Shown here: piece by piece, positions 44,013 to 54,572 of the stretch
How positions within the stretch are numbered: position 1 is the first letter of the stretch
How the letters are laid out: the number at the start of each line of letters is the position of its first letter
Source: Ignavibacteriaceae bacterium
GTDB taxonomy: Bacteria > Bacteroidota > Ignavibacteria > Ignavibacteriales > Ignavibacteriaceae
Assembly: GCA_019638025.1 (NCBI GenBank)
Contig: JAHBUO010000007.1
Span: forward strand, 1 to 64,000
DNA: 64,000 nt
Reading direction: 5' to 3'
Position numbers and translations under genes: made by a program
The notes under the pieces: model-generated
Databases searched by the model: none
Seen by the model: only the letters and a program-made list of their open reading frames with translations
What the model was told of the DNA's origin: nothing

Positions 44013-44126
44013 GATAACCTCCTAAGGTTGATTTAATTTGCGATACAACGTCAGTCAGTCGGTTGTATCAAGAGCGTCCTCAAAAGGTCCCGCTCTATGT
44101 TATTTATTTTATTTAGTTAATTTATT
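44013..44126 (-). promoter_or_regulatory. Structured 5' leader of flgE, candidate CsrA target
   Basis: Three potential hairpins precede flgE on the transcribed strand. The first is AGAGCG/CGCTCT (44071-44096) with two GGA motifs in its interior. The second is GATACAAC/GTTGTATC (44042-44069) with a 12-nt loop repeating GACTGACTGAC. The third is AACCT-TAGG-AGGTT (44016-44029), in which the AGGAGG Shine-Dalgarno (44018-44023) fills the loop and one arm. CsrA binds GGA motifs in such loops and blocks ribosome entry. The structure is seen in sequence; regulation by CsrA is inference. Confidence 0.6.
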
Positions 44127-44501
44127 TTATGTAAATACTACGCTATCGATATTAGTAAATACATTATCTTGTTCTTCGCCAACTTGCATTGCAGTTATTA
44201 CCGTTCTGTTTGGGATATTAACAATGAAGGCTTTATCTCGCATCATCACTAAAGAATCCTTTGCTCCTTTTTCTTCGGCTCTTTGAACTGCATTTTGAAT
44301 TTTGTCTAATTCGTTATCGTTTAAGCTTATGTTTCTTGATTCTAATCTTTTAAGAGCATGATTCGAAAATTTTACTTTCGATAACTCTTCTTTGAAAATA
44401 GCATCAAAGTTTTCTTTGTTATTTTTAACCTTTCCAGGTTCATAGTCATTGTTCGTGACTATCGGAATAAAAGGGACTTTTACTCCATTGATCTCTGACA
44501 T
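44127..44501 (-). CDS. Flagellar operon protein (small, between flgD and flgE)
   Basis: 124 residues. It belongs to a small conserved family found beside flgD and flgE in many bacteria: KFSNHALKRLESRNISLNDN, LDKIQNAVQRAEEKGAKDSL, and IVNIPNRTVITAMQVGEEQD followed by NIDSVVFT. The biochemical role is not established in the family. The 114 nt between it and flgE is the structured leader. No membrane segment or signal peptide. Confidence 0.88.
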   Translation of the reverse strand: MSEINGVKVPFIPIVTNNDYEPGKVKNNKENFDAIFKEELSKVKFSNHALKRLESRNISLNDNELDKIQNAVQRAEEKGAKDSLVMMRDKAFIVNIPNRTVITAMQVGEEQDNVFTNIDSVVFT

Positions 44502-44502
44502 A

Positions 44503-45195
44503 TCAGTCGTCTCCTGTTTGGGTTGTTGGATTAATAATTTCTAAAATATCTGATAACATATATTCGTTATTTCCGACTAAAAGTTTAGTGCCTGATTCAG
44601 AAAATTTTACACCATTAATTCGTCCCCAGATAAACTGTTCGGTCACTAAATTGTTTCCTGAAACACTTGTTGCTTCAACCGAAAATGAATATTTACCATC
44701 AGGAACTTTATTACCACTATTATCGTAAAAATCCCAAAAAAGTTTATGGTCTCCGGAAGATAATCCGTCGGATTCAAAAGTTTTTACTAATACTCCCGAT
44801 TCATTATAAACTTTAACAGTTACACTTGATGCACTTGATGGGAGTTTGTATCCGATAGTCATTCCATCATCACCTTTAACATTCATGGAATTTCCGTTTA
44901 ACTTAACATCCTTACCAATCAAAGTTGCGGTCATTGTATTATTGATTGATTGAGTTAAATAGTAGTTAGCATCAATACTTTGCGCCGTGAGTGTATTAAG
45001 ATTTGACAACTGTTCCAAAGAACTAAACTGAGCTAACTGTGCTGCGAATTCACTTCCTTCCATTGGACTAAGTGGGTCTTGGTTCTTCAATTGGGCAAGC
45101 ATCAATTTCATGAAATCATCTTTTCCTAATGAAGCCTTACCTTTGGGTGCATTAACATTATTATTTGAGAAAACGCTATTTACTATTTCAGTCAT
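44503..45195 (-). CDS. flgD: Hook cap protein FlgD
   Basis: 230 residues. N-terminal [20 protein letters not shown] then [20 protein letters not shown], the signature of FlgD; then a FlgD Ig-like region ([40 protein letters not shown]). Exported scaffold for hook growth. Between fliK and the small operon protein gene. Confidence 0.96.
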   Translation of the reverse strand: MTEIVNSVFSNNNVNAPKGKASLGKDDFMKLMLAQLKNQDPLSPMEGSEFAAQLAQFSSLEQLSNLNTLTAQSIDANYYLTQSINNTMTATLIGKDVKLNGNSMNVKGDDGMTIGYKLPSSASSVTVKVYNESGVLVKTFESDGLSSGDHKLFWDFYDNSGNKVPDGKYSFSVEATSVSGNNLVTEQFIWGRINGVKFSESGTKLLVGNNEYMLSDILEIINPTTQTGDD

Positions 45196-45206
45196 AACAT
45201 TAATCC

Positions 45207-48200
45207 TTATACCAAATACTCGTAAGTATTATAGCCATATTGTTTTTTAGGTTTTACAGAACTGCCTGCTTCTGCTTCCACTTTTTTGTCGGAATCTGCT
45301 CCGGAATTTTTTCTTCGCATATACTGAGGCTTGGATGATTTTTGCTCTCCATTAGCCAAAGTCACGTTCAAGTTTGATAAATGAATGCCATTATCACTCA
45401 ATGATTGTCTAAGTTGTTCAACATTAGATTGTATAATCTGCTTTACAGCATCGCTTTCAACTTCAATTTTAGCGGTTAAAACATTATTAATCGTTTCAAG
45501 TAAAACCTTTACTGTTCCGAATGATTCCGGAGTTAACTTCATACTCACAGTATGTTTTTCACCGGATTGAATTATATTTTTAATCTCTTTAATTAATTCA
45601 GTGGTTCTAACTGTTTTCACATTATTTGCAAACGATGTTGTTTCACCAAGCACTTTATCTTTTGGGAACACTCCCTTACTATCTGTTGTACTCTGAACCG
45701 ATTCAATTTCTTTGTGAAACTCTTTTTTGGTTGATGTATTATTTTGTTCTTCAGAAGATGTTGAGCCCTTCTTTTCTTCACTATTTACAGACACAACCTT
45801 CCGCTCGGAGGAACTTATTTCGGAGTTAGTCCCTTTTTCGATATTTTCTGACGAGTTACTATTGCTTTGTTTTACAGATTCAACGAAAACCGGATTATTT
45901 AAGTTTTTATTTTGACTATCTAATATTTCGGTGTGTTTTGTAATAGTCGGCTGAACTGTTTGTTTATCTGAAACAATTGGTTCATTACTTTGTACTTGTT
46001 TGGAATCTGTTGCTACTGATTTTCTTTCTGCTTGGAGTTCAACATTACTTTCATTTTGCTCTTTTGATAACTTTGTTGAGCGTGTTTTTACAACCTTAAT
46101 TTCTCGTTGAGGAGATACCTCAACTTTAACTTCTGAAGCTTTTGTTTCCATTGTAGAAATTATCGGTTTGGGGTTTTGTCTTTCAACTGTTACTTTTTCT
46201 TCTTTGAAAGTTATTTCGTCTTTTTCATTAACAACAGTTTTGAAGACTTTAATTACTTCCGGCTGTGAATCTTCTTCTCCAACACTAATAAAATGATTGC
46301 TACTTTGAGTGCTACTAATGTTGATTTGCTCTTTATTTACAATTACTTGATTCTCGTTTGAGGTATATTCTTCACTATAGGCATTATCAGTTTGGGCTAT
46401 AACTTGTTCTGCATTCTCAATGTAGATTTGTTGCTCATTCTTTATAATCGGTATTTCCATTTTGTTAGGAACAGCCTTTGTATCCTTATCATAAGAAGTA
46501 GTATCGTTTTGGACTTGTACAGAGTAATCACTTACTTCTTTACTAACATTAATTGGAGCTTTATCATGATTATGTTGTGCTTTTGGAGTTTCAACTTCTG
46601 TAGTGTTAACTTTCGGAATGCTTACTTCAACAGTTTTTCTAAGCTCATTCTGAAGATTTAATTCATTTTTATCAAGAATGTGATTAGACTTTAAGACATC
46701 AATAGCCGGTTGTTCAACTTTTTCAAATGAAATTGAATTTTTGATACCGTCTTGAACTACAACAATATTTTGATCATTAACCACTTTTGAAATTGGTTGA
46801 TTGACATTAAACTTTGTATTTAACAACTCTTGCGGAGTGTTGGATTCGCGAACAGAGTTCACATCAACATCTAGAACGGGAGTATTAAACATTCTCAATA
46901 TTTGCTGAGCTGAAAGTCTATCCCCGTTTGAAGTTGATTTCTCAGTATTATCGAGATAGTTGCCATGAGTCTCATCAACTTTGTAAACTCCATTGCTCAC
47001 ATTAACTTTTTCAACTACATGTTCAACAATTTTAATTTGAATCGGTTTTACATTAACCTTATTATCGATTACGACAGAATTTTTTGTTTCGTCTTTCGTC
47101 GTAGGAATACTAACATCATCTATTTGCGCAATATTCTTATAAGTTGAAGAACTTTCCTTACTGACACTTGTCACCTCAACATTGTTATCTCTAAAATGAG
47201 TTTGAATCTCATTTAAATCCTCAACGTTGACATTGACTGTATAACTTTTTTGAATAACTACGTTTTCCTTAATAACTTCTTTCTGAATGGTTGCATTAAG
47301 TTCATCCATAGAATTTGATTTAGGAGTAGAATTTATATACTGGTTCGAATTTATTTTTTCGCCGGTGTTTTGTTGAATTACATCAACATTATCAATTTTG
47401 GTGGGTGTCTTTTCTGCTGCTCCACTAATATTTGTTGAGTTTGAAACACTTTCTGTGTTTGCACTTTTAACAAAAGTTGACTCGACTTTTACGGAATTTG
47501 TGGATTTATCAGAGCTTACTACATTCTTTATCTCCGACTCATTCGGCAAAGAATGTTCGACTTCCTCAATAAATGCTTTATTAATGACCTTGTGACCTTC
47601 AGCTTTAGAGTCTTCATTTAGGACAGTGTGTTTATTCGCATTACTTTCATTGTTAAATTTATGATTTAACTTCGATTCACCATAAACACTTTGTGTGTTT
47701 GCACTTTCATTAATAATAGGTTTAACCTCATTAGATATAGTTGAGGTTGCTTCAGTTTGTCCTATATTATAATTACTGTTTGGGTTTTCTTGTGATATTG
47801 ATTTATCGCTACTTAAAACATCTTTTATTTTCGAATCACCTAATGATGTAGTCTCTTCACCTTTAAGCGAATTGTTTATTGTTTGATTTTCGCTATTTGA
47901 TAAGTTTAATTTTTCTGATTCAACTTGATTTGAATTTTCTTTAATACTTGTATCAACTTTACTTAGATTTAACCGACCTGAAGTATTTTTCTCAGCATTA
48001 ATCGGCTTAACATGAATATTTGTTTTGTCATTTGAGCTTTGAACATCACTCTTAACAAATAATTCATTTTCTACATCTGATTTATTAATCGAATTTACTG
48101 TGCTAGTATCACGAGTCTTTAGATTTCCTACACTCTCTTTAATAATCGAGTCATCTGATTGAGGGCTTATGTTAGAATAATTAATTGAGTTTTCGGAATC

Positions 48201-48941
48201 ATTAGAATTCTGTAATATTTGTAATTCAACAACCTGATTAGCAGTTGTGAAAACTATAGAGGCTTCTTTCCCTTCCGCTATTATTTCTTTAAGACGATCT
48301 GTTAATTCTGATTTATCAGTAATCTCATTTAACTCATAATCGCCTTCGCTTGTTTTTAGTGAAATGCTGGGGACAATTTCTTTTTTCTCTGAAGAACTAA
48401 TTTGGTGAATTACTTTAGAAATTACTTCACTTAGACTTTCAGCTGTATAGTCTGAATCATTATTAAATTCTTTACTCTCTTCAGCTTTTGTCGTATTGTT
48501 TGTGCTCACTTTTTCGATGTCTACTAACTTTTCAGCAAGAAGATTTTCTATTTCGGAAAATAGAGGCGACTGAATAGTTTGTTTAGCCGACAAATCATCA
48601 TTCTTAGTTACAATAGGAGTTTGTAAAACTACATCAGAAGGCAAATCTGAATTCAAATTTTCTATAGAATTTGGATCAATATCTGTGACAATTTCTTCGA
48701 CATCTATTTCGGAAGTTGCTTGACTAATCAATAATTCTTCGGTTTGAATATCTTCGTTTAAAGAAAGGTCATTAAAAGCTGATGTTTTTGCTGTGGCTTG
48801 TTGATTTTCCGTTGTGCTTTCAACTTCAACTTTAATAATGTCCGAAAACAGATAAGAACAATTATCGAGTCGAAAATTTTTCTGATCTCCACTAGTAGGT
48901 GAGGATTCTGATGTATTTATGAAAAGAGGATTTATTTGCAT
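45207..48941 (-). CDS. fliK: Hook-length control protein FliK, extremely long
   Basis: 1244 residues; FliK is usually about 375-500. The C-terminal Flg_hook domain (about 1118-1205) is recognisable: [56 protein letters not shown]. It ends in a basic tail. The first 1100 residues are serine-, asparagine-, lysine- and glutamate-rich, low in aromatics and probably disordered, with imperfect repeats such as LSSDKSISQ and VSSDKSTNS about 100 residues apart. FliK measures the hook and flips FlhB. One continuous frame; no frameshift seen. Shares one nucleotide with the motE-like stop. Confidence 0.93.
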   Translation of the reverse strand: MQINPLFINTSESSPTSGDQKNFRLDNCSYLFSDIIKVEVESTTENQQATAKTSAFNDLSLNEDIQTEELLISQATSEIDVEEIVTDIDPNSIENLNSDLPSDVVLQTPIVTKNDDLSAKQTIQSPLFSEIENLLAEKLVDIEKVSTNNTTKAEESKEFNNDSDYTAESLSEVISKVIHQISSSEKKEIVPSISLKTSEGDYELNEITDKSELTDRLKEIIAEGKEASIVFTTANQVVELQILQNSNDSENSINYSNISPQSDDSIIKESVGNLKTRDTSTVNSINKSDVENELFVKSDVQSSNDKTNIHVKPINAEKNTSGRLNLSKVDTSIKENSNQVESEKLNLSNSENQTINNSLKGEETTSLGDSKIKDVLSSDKSISQENPNSNYNIGQTEATSTISNEVKPIINESANTQSVYGESKLNHKFNNESNANKHTVLNEDSKAEGHKVINKAFIEEVEHSLPNESEIKNVVSSDKSTNSVKVESTFVKSANTESVSNSTNISGAAEKTPTKIDNVDVIQQNTGEKINSNQYINSTPKSNSMDELNATIQKEVIKENVVIQKSYTVNVNVEDLNEIQTHFRDNNVEVTSVSKESSSTYKNIAQIDDVSIPTTKDETKNSVVIDNKVNVKPIQIKIVEHVVEKVNVSNGVYKVDETHGNYLDNTEKSTSNGDRLSAQQILRMFNTPVLDVDVNSVRESNTPQELLNTKFNVNQPISKVVNDQNIVVVQDGIKNSISFEKVEQPAIDVLKSNHILDKNELNLQNELRKTVEVSIPKVNTTEVETPKAQHNHDKAPINVSKEVSDYSVQVQNDTTSYDKDTKAVPNKMEIPIIKNEQQIYIENAEQVIAQTDNAYSEEYTSNENQVIVNKEQINISSTQSSNHFISVGEEDSQPEVIKVFKTVVNEKDEITFKEEKVTVERQNPKPIISTMETKASEVKVEVSPQREIKVVKTRSTKLSKEQNESNVELQAERKSVATDSKQVQSNEPIVSDKQTVQPTITKHTEILDSQNKNLNNPVFVESVKQSNSNSSENIEKGTNSEISSSERKVVSVNSEEKKGSTSSEEQNNTSTKKEFHKEIESVQSTTDSKGVFPKDKVLGETTSFANNVKTVRTTELIKEIKNIIQSGEKHTVSMKLTPESFGTVKVLLETINNVLTAKIEVESDAVKQIIQSNVEQLRQSLSDNGIHLSNLNVTLANGEQKSSKPQYMRRKNSGADSDKKVEAEAGSSVKPKKQYGYNTYEYLV

Positions 48942-49531
48942 TATCTTAACCTTAAAATTCTGTTTGCTATTTCAGGACTTAATTCCGCTATTATTTGAGC
49001 TGCATTCTTCTTCTTCATCGAGTAAAGAATATCTCTTGCCACATTATCGGAATAATTTGAAATTATTTTAGCGGCTTTTTTCGGATCCATAGATTCGTAG
49101 AGTCCTGAAGTGTTTTTCACCCACACATTATAGGCTGAATCCTTCTTATTACTAAAATCAACAGGCTCAGATTTTTCTGGTTGTTTTTTAAGATCTTTCG
49201 GGCTCTTGCTCTTCTCGGCAAGCAGTTGTTGCAGTGTATTTAAGCTATCAAGTAGAATTTGATTCAATGATTTCTCTTCAGTAAGAACTGTATCTTCAGC
49301 AAATAAATAGGTCGAGTCTCCGGCTGCGACAAGTGCTGAATCTCTAAAATTGTTAGTTTTAGCGTTTGGGTCAGTTTTGGCGTTTACTAGTGAGGTTGAG
49401 TCGGGATAAGTAATAGGGGAAAAATCAAAGTGAAAAATATTTTGATAAGAATTATTGAGGAAAATTAATCCCCAAGTCACCAAAATAAATGCTGACACAA
49501 AAACTAAAAGATATACTAATGTATTTTTCAT
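48941..49531 (-). CDS. MotE-like protein with MgtE_N-type domain
   Basis: 196 residues. One N-terminal membrane helix (about 7-27: LLVFVSAFILVTWGLIFL), a polar linker (about 35-135) and a C-terminal MgtE intracellular-type segment (about 145-196: ESMDPKKAAKIISNYSDNVA; IIAELSPEIANRILRLR). Such proteins between fliJ and fliK are known as FlbB/MotE or similar scaffolds in other flagellar systems; the assignment here is by topology and position. It overlaps fliJ by 4 nt. Confidence 0.78.
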   Translation of the reverse strand: MKNTLVYLLVFVSAFILVTWGLIFLNNSYQNIFHFDFSPITYPDSTSLVNAKTDPNAKTNNFRDSALVAAGDSTYLFAEDTVLTEEKSLNQILLDSLNTLQQLLAEKSKSPKDLKKQPEKSEPVDFSNKKDSAYNVWVKNTSGLYESMDPKKAAKIISNYSDNVARDILYSMKKKNAAQIIAELSPEIANRILRLR

Positions 49532-49965
49532 GACTCTTTCCTATTGAATTTCTGGACAGCAATTTCATCAATGTCAAGCATTTCGATTTTATTCTGTTCT
49601 GAGAAAAATTTTTCCCTGTGTTTTTCTTCAAGTTTGTTAAATACTTTATGTTCTTTACTTTTCAAAATTAACTCATCCAATTTGAGTTTGCGTTCCTCGA
49701 ACAGTTTTTCAATATCCTTTTCTATTACTTGAATTTTAAGTTGAATCTGTTTTTGGTAACCTTGATGAAAATTAATTTCTGAAATTTTAATATTTTTTTT
49801 TCTGCTTTCATTACGCTGAGATTCAGCCTCATGCTGAAGCTCTTCAATTTGTGCTCGCTTCTTATTAATAGCTAAATCAATAACCGAGAGTTCTTTCTGA
49901 GCCTTCTTTTCAAAAGTTTCTTTTATCTTTTGGATGCTTGCGAATTTATAATTAAACTTTGCCAT
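49528..49965 (-). CDS. fliJ: Flagellar export chaperone-like protein FliJ
   Basis: 145 residues, nearly all coiled coil (KFNYKFASIQKIKETFEKKA; LQHEAESQRNESRKK). Length and position right after fliI are typical; sequence conservation in FliJ is low. It forms the stalk of the export ATPase. Confidence 0.85.
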   Translation of the reverse strand: MAKFNYKFASIQKIKETFEKKAQKELSVIDLAINKKRAQIEELQHEAESQRNESRKKNIKISEINFHQGYQKQIQLKIQVIEKDIEKLFEERKLKLDELILKSKEHKVFNKLEEKHREKFFSEQNKIEMLDIDEIAVQKFNRKES

Positions 49966-49979
49966 AATTCATCATCTTT

Positions 49980-51308
49980 TTACAACTGAGTTTCGATAAT
50001 GCCGCTTAAACGTTCAATAGTATCCTTATAATTTGCCTTTTCATACATATCTTGTTTCAAAAATGATCGTAGTTGAGTAATTTTTGTTAAAGCATGGTCG
50101 ATTAGCGGATTGCTGCCGCGTACATAAGCCCCAATATTAATCAAATCTTCGGCTTCTTTATATGTAGCAAGAATTTCATTAAATGTTGTTGCACGTTCAC
50201 GATGATCAGGGGTGACTATATCGGGCATTACTCTACTAACGCTCTGTAATGTATCAACAGCCGGATATTGTCCAACATTTGCAAGTTTTCTTGAGAGAAC
50301 GATATGTCCATCAAGAATTGACCTAACAGCGTCAGCAATAGGTTCTGTCATATCATCACCATCAACTAAGACTGTGTAGAGTCCGGTAATAGAGCCTGTA
50401 CTTGTTAAACCGGCACGTTCTAAAAGTTTTGGCAAAAGTGCAAATACAGATGGAGGATATCCTTTAGTTGTCGGTGGCTCACCGATAGTTAAGCCGATTT
50501 CTCTTTGAGCCATTGCAAACCTTGTAACTGAGTCCATCATTAGTAGCACATCCATACCGGAATCTCGAAAATACTCTGCAATCGTGGTTCCGATGTAAGC
50601 CCCTTTCATCCGAACCAATGCTGATTTATCACTCGTTGCTACAATCACAACGGATTTCTTTAGTCCTTCTTCACCCAAATCTTTTTCTATAAATTCTCTT
50701 ACTTCACGTCCACGTTCACCAATCAATGTAATTACGTTCACATCAGCGCTGGTATTCCTTGCAATCATTCCAAGCGTAACACTTTTACCGACACCACTCC
50801 CAGCGAAAATTCCCATTCGCTGTCCCTTACCTAATGTAAGCAACCCATCAATCGCTCTGACACCAGTTTGGAGTGGCAATGCTATTCTGCTTCGCTCTAA
50901 TGGATTTGGTGGTGTACTATGGATTGATTTATGAGCTGAAGTTTTAATAGGACCTTTGCCGTCAATAGGATTACCCAAACCATCTATTACTCTACCCAAT
51001 AACTCTTTACCAACTCCTATCACAAATGATTTTCCAAATGCAATAATTTCACATGTCGGAGAGATGTTATGAACCTCACCGAGAGCAACTGAAAGTACTT
51101 TTCCGTCTTTAAACCCGACTACTTCACATTGGCAGACTTCATTCCCTTCTTTATCGACTATAACACAAACTTCGCCGAGAGATACACTTGGCCCGATCGA
51201 GACAATCACTAAACCAATAACGTCTGTAACTTTTCCGTTTAGTCTGATTAGTTCAGTGTGTTGAATTATTCTATCGTATTTTGCTGTTAATCGCTCTGCT
51301 ATATCCAT
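49980..51308 (-). CDS. fliI: Flagellum-specific export ATPase FliI
   Basis: 442 residues. Walker A at residues 169-176 (AGSGVGKS), Walker B in MDVLLMMDSVTRFAMAQREI, and the F1-type LIGERGREVREFIEKDLGEE. N-terminal beta domain (1-100). Powers unfolding and release of export substrates. Between fliH and fliJ. Confidence 0.98.
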   Translation of the reverse strand: MDIAERLTAKYDRIIQHTELIRLNGKVTDVIGLVIVSIGPSVSLGEVCVIVDKEGNEVCQCEVVGFKDGKVLSVALGEVHNISPTCEIIAFGKSFVIGVGKELLGRVIDGLGNPIDGKGPIKTSAHKSIHSTPPNPLERSRIALPLQTGVRAIDGLLTLGKGQRMGIFAGSGVGKSVTLGMIARNTSADVNVITLIGERGREVREFIEKDLGEEGLKKSVVIVATSDKSALVRMKGAYIGTTIAEYFRDSGMDVLLMMDSVTRFAMAQREIGLTIGEPPTTKGYPPSVFALLPKLLERAGLTSTGSITGLYTVLVDGDDMTEPIADAVRSILDGHIVLSRKLANVGQYPAVDTLQSVSRVMPDIVTPDHRERATTFNEILATYKEAEDLINIGAYVRGSNPLIDHALTKITQLRSFLKQDMYEKANYKDTIERLSGIIETQL

Positions 51309-51315
51309 AATATCA

Positions 51316-51936
51316 TTACAACGGAGTTAATGAGGAATCGAGGTTCTGTTTAATTACTTCTAATTGAGTTGAAATTCTTGAATCGACATTCCCTATTTCT
51401 GTTTCAATGAAGCATCCACCAATTTCAATACTCTCATCTGATTCAAATTTTATTTTTGAGTAGGAATGCTCAATCATTATTTTCTGTGCATCTATCATTA
51501 TTTCTTCATAATCAATCGGATTAAGCTTAATCACAACTTCATTTGCTCCGATAATTTTCTTAATTGATGATCTAACAACATCACTGATTATCGACTCTCT
51601 ATCCAACTCACGTTTTACAATTCGTTGCGCAATTATGAAAGCAGTATCTAGAACTATCTTTTCAAAAACGGTTTCATAGTTGATAAGTTTCTCGTCATAT
51701 TTAGTGATGATGTCATGGAACTCCGCATATTTTTTTGCAAGTTTTTCAGAATAGTTATTTTCTAATGCTTCAGCAATATCTTTTTGACCATCGTTATAAC
51801 CTTGTAAATACTGGGCTTCAAGCTGCTGCTTAAATATATTCTCATTTTTATCTTCATCAGGCTCAAAATATGCTGATGATTCTCCTCGAAAATTTAGTTT
51901 TATTCCCCTCTTGTTCAGTTTAATAACATTAGACAT
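51316..51936 (-). CDS. fliH: Flagellar export ATPase regulator FliH
   Basis: 206 residues from the ATG at 51936 (SNVIKLNKRGIKLNFRGESS); an earlier in-frame ATG at 51990 would overlap fliG by 62 nt, so the later start with an 8-nt overlap is preferred. A glutamine-rich helix (FKQQLEAQYLQGYNDGQKDI) and C-terminal FliH domain (IIAQRIVKRELDRESIISDV; IEIGGCFIETEIGNVDSRI). It dimerises and holds FliI at the C-ring. Confidence 0.88.
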   Translation of the reverse strand: MSNVIKLNKRGIKLNFRGESSAYFEPDEDKNENIFKQQLEAQYLQGYNDGQKDIAEALENNYSEKLAKKYAEFHDIITKYDEKLINYETVFEKIVLDTAFIIAQRIVKRELDRESIISDVVRSSIKKIIGANEVVIKLNPIDYEEIMIDAQKIMIEHSYSKIKFESDESIEIGGCFIETEIGNVDSRISTQLEVIKQNLDSSLTPL

Positions 51937-52969
51937 AAACTTCTTCTTGACTTCCTCTGAGATTGAGAGATATTTCGCCACTTTCTTCAAGATTTTTCAG
52001 GATGTCAATAATGCGTGCTTGTGCCCCTTCTACTTCTTTTAATTTCACCATACCCATATACTGTAATTCCTCTTTAAGAAGATCGGCAGCTCTTTCTGAC
52101 ATATTACCAAAAATTTTATCTCGCAGTTTTTCATCGGCAACCTTTAGAGCAAGAGCGATATCTTTTCGGTCAACTTCTTTTAATAATCGTTGAATATCTT
52201 TGTCTTGAATTTTTACGATATCCTCGAACAAGAACATTAATCGCTTAATTTCCATCGCTACATCAGGATCTTTTTGTTCAATTTGATCAAGAATTTCTTT
52301 ACCCATATTTACATTTGTCTTGTTAAGAATAGCCGCAAGACTCTTCGTTCCACCCACTTTACTAATAGACTGACTCATTGAGAATCCTGCCATTTCATCA
52401 ACAACTTTTTCAATTTGCTTAAGTGTTTGAGGACTGACTTTGCCAAGTGTAGCAATACGGTAAGCAACATCTGAGCGAATATTATCAGGCAACTCTTTAA
52501 TTGCATTTGCTGTTTGTTCAGGGTTTAAGTGAGATAGAATTAATGCGATAGTTTGTGGATGTTCTTTATTTAAAAAATTTACCAGCTGGGTCGAATCTGC
52601 TTTCTTAAGAACATCAAAACCTTTTACGGTTGTAAGATTTTTAACTTTTTCAATTATTTCCATCGCCTTTGGGAGTCCAAATGATTTTTCAAGAACAGCT
52701 TGAGCATAATCTAACCCCCCCTCAAGCACGTACTCTCGTGCGGTTACCATCCCATAAAAATCAAGCATTACCCCATCAACAATGTGTGAAGGGGTATTTT
52801 TCACCCTTGTAATTTCAGCTGATATAAGTTCTATATCCGCAGGGTCTAAAAATTTTAATACTTGTGATGCCGTCTCTACATTAAGAGCTATCATCAAAAG
52901 TGCTGCTTTTTGAATACCTGAAATATCGCTCGCCCTAAGTTCTTTACCTGATTGTTGATTAGTTTTCAT
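51929..52969 (-). CDS. fliG: Flagellar motor switch protein FliG
   Basis: 346 residues. N-terminal GIQKAALLMIALNVETASQV; middle domain with the conserved KEHPQTIALILSHLNPEQT (the EHPQ patch binding FliM); C-terminal charged helix DVAMEIKRLMFLFEDIVKIQ, which contacts MotA, and LLKEVDRKDIALALKVADEK. Torque-generating rotor protein. The start overlaps the fliF stop by 11 nt. Confidence 0.98.
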   Translation of the reverse strand: MKTNQQSGKELRASDISGIQKAALLMIALNVETASQVLKFLDPADIELISAEITRVKNTPSHIVDGVMLDFYGMVTAREYVLEGGLDYAQAVLEKSFGLPKAMEIIEKVKNLTTVKGFDVLKKADSTQLVNFLNKEHPQTIALILSHLNPEQTANAIKELPDNIRSDVAYRIATLGKVSPQTLKQIEKVVDEMAGFSMSQSISKVGGTKSLAAILNKTNVNMGKEILDQIEQKDPDVAMEIKRLMFLFEDIVKIQDKDIQRLLKEVDRKDIALALKVADEKLRDKIFGNMSERAADLLKEELQYMGMVKLKEVEGAQARIIDILKNLEESGEISLNLRGSQEEVYV

Positions 52970-54566
52970 CTTCGTGTAACCATGCGTTAATTAGTTTTGC
53001 TGCGTCCATTGGATTTTTGGAGACATAGTTTGTAATTTTTTCTTGTTGATTTTTCTTGCGGATAGCTTCATCGCTTATCTCATCCTCGATATCACCTATC
53101 GGTAGAAGTTGCTTTTTCTTTTTCGGGGCAATCTGTTGTGGTTTGCCTGAAGAACTTGCCGGAAGTGCTTCCTGAGTCCCCTCGTAAGTATCGTAGGCAA
53201 AATCACTTCCGCCAAAAGTACCTATAACAATTTTTTCGTTTTTTAGTTTTCCCATTAAACCTTTTAACAGAAGAATTGAGGAGGCTATAGCAATAACCAC
53301 CAATAGCATGTTCAGCCATTTTTCCGGGTCATCCATGAATGATGCTGATTGCGGCTTCATATCATCAAATTGCTTTGTCTCAAAAGATAGATTCACAATA
53401 GAAAATTGATCGTTTCTTTCATCAACAATTCCTACAGCATTTCTGATGATTTCTTCGAGCTTCTGCATCTGCTCTTGCGTGCGTGGTTCGTAGACCATTG
53501 TTGGTTGTTCATCTTTAATTACTTCTTTAGCAACATCATTTATTACTGCTGCCACGCTTAATCTTTTTATGTTGCCACTTCCCTCAATCACTCTTTGAAT
53601 TGTTTTACTGATTTCATAATTGGTTGTGGAGTTTTCACTAAATTGAGCTGATGAATCACTGTAGTTTCGACCAGTATTTTCAGTTTTTACTGTCTGCTCA
53701 CTGATTGCAACTTGCGATTCCGGGTCATATAATTCCATGGTCTTTTCCACTCTATCAAAATTGATATCAGCGTTTACTTGAACCATAGCGTTTCCGTAAC
53801 CAAGAACATTATCTAAGATTGATTGAGCTTTGTCAGCTAAATAATTTTCAATAGATTGTTTCATCTCATACTGTTTAGCACTTGTAGCTGCAATCGAATT
53901 ATCTTCATTCTCTTTAGATAAGACTCTTCCTTTGGTATCGATAAGTGTAACTTTATTGGGCTGAAGTCCTTCTACAGCACTTGAAACTAGGTTAACTATC
54001 GCATTTGCATTTGATTTTGTAAGAGTGAAACCACCTTTTAATTTTAGTACGACTGAAGCTGTTGGAAGTTTCTCATCATCTTTAAAAACAGTTTTTTGGG
54101 GGAAGACGATGTGTACTCTAACACCTTCAATTCCTTCTTGTTTCATAATTGTTCGAGAAAGTTCGCCCTCTAAAGCTCGTTTATAATTAAGCTTTTGCAT
54201 AAACTCTGACATCCCCATTGTAGAATTGTCGAACAACTCATAACCGGTACTTCCCGAGGTGGGAATTCCTTTAGCGGCAAGATTCATGCGAGTTTCGTAG
54301 AGTTTCTCTTTTGGCACTTTGATTGTCTGTCCATTGTCATCAATCTGATATGGGATTTTTTGAGCATTGAGGTTTTCAAGTACTTTTGCTGCATCTTCTT
54401 GGGCTAAGTTAGAAAAGAGTGGGGTATAGTTCGGTTCATTTAAGAAAAAGATTAGAGAAATCAACAGCAAACTTGTTACAACTGCTGCTCCTCCTAAAAC
54501 AAATTTTTGCTGGAGGGTTAATTTATTGAAAATTCCTAAAATTGCATTTAGTGGTTTATCATTCAT
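52959..54566 (-). CDS. fliF: Flagellar MS-ring protein FliF
   Basis: 535 residues. Membrane helix 1 at about 20-43 (KFVLGGAAVVTSLLLISLIF), periplasmic ring-building motifs (YTPLFSNLAQEDAAKVLENL; EGVRVHIVFPQKTVFKDDEK), membrane helix 2 at about 422-442, and a C-terminal FliG-binding tail (NPMDAAKLINAWLHEDEN). Base ring of the basal body and housing of the export gate. Confidence 0.98.
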   Translation of the reverse strand: MNDKPLNAILGIFNKLTLQQKFVLGGAAVVTSLLLISLIFFLNEPNYTPLFSNLAQEDAAKVLENLNAQKIPYQIDDNGQTIKVPKEKLYETRMNLAAKGIPTSGSTGYELFDNSTMGMSEFMQKLNYKRALEGELSRTIMKQEGIEGVRVHIVFPQKTVFKDDEKLPTASVVLKLKGGFTLTKSNANAIVNLVSSAVEGLQPNKVTLIDTKGRVLSKENEDNSIAATSAKQYEMKQSIENYLADKAQSILDNVLGYGNAMVQVNADINFDRVEKTMELYDPESQVAISEQTVKTENTGRNYSDSSAQFSENSTTNYEISKTIQRVIEGSGNIKRLSVAAVINDVAKEVIKDEQPTMVYEPRTQEQMQKLEEIIRNAVGIVDERNDQFSIVNLSFETKQFDDMKPQSASFMDDPEKWLNMLLVVIAIASSILLLKGLMGKLKNEKIVIGTFGGSDFAYDTYEGTQEALPASSSGKPQQIAPKKKKQLLPIGDIEDEISDEAIRKKNQQEKITNYVSKNPMDAAKLINAWLHEDEN

Positions 54567-54572
54567 AATCTA

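Noticed and set aside
44013..44126. flgE leader as a c-di-GMP riboswitch
   Set aside because: The conserved core motifs of known c-di-GMP classes are absent.
44038..44286. Open frame of 82 codons on the plus strand
   Set aside because: It lies antisense to the flgE leader and the small operon protein; no family signal, and the opposite strand explains the sequence.
51937..51990. Longer start (ATG at 51990) for FliH
   Set aside because: It would overlap the FliG tail by 62 nt; the ATG at 51936 gives a typical FliH N-terminus.
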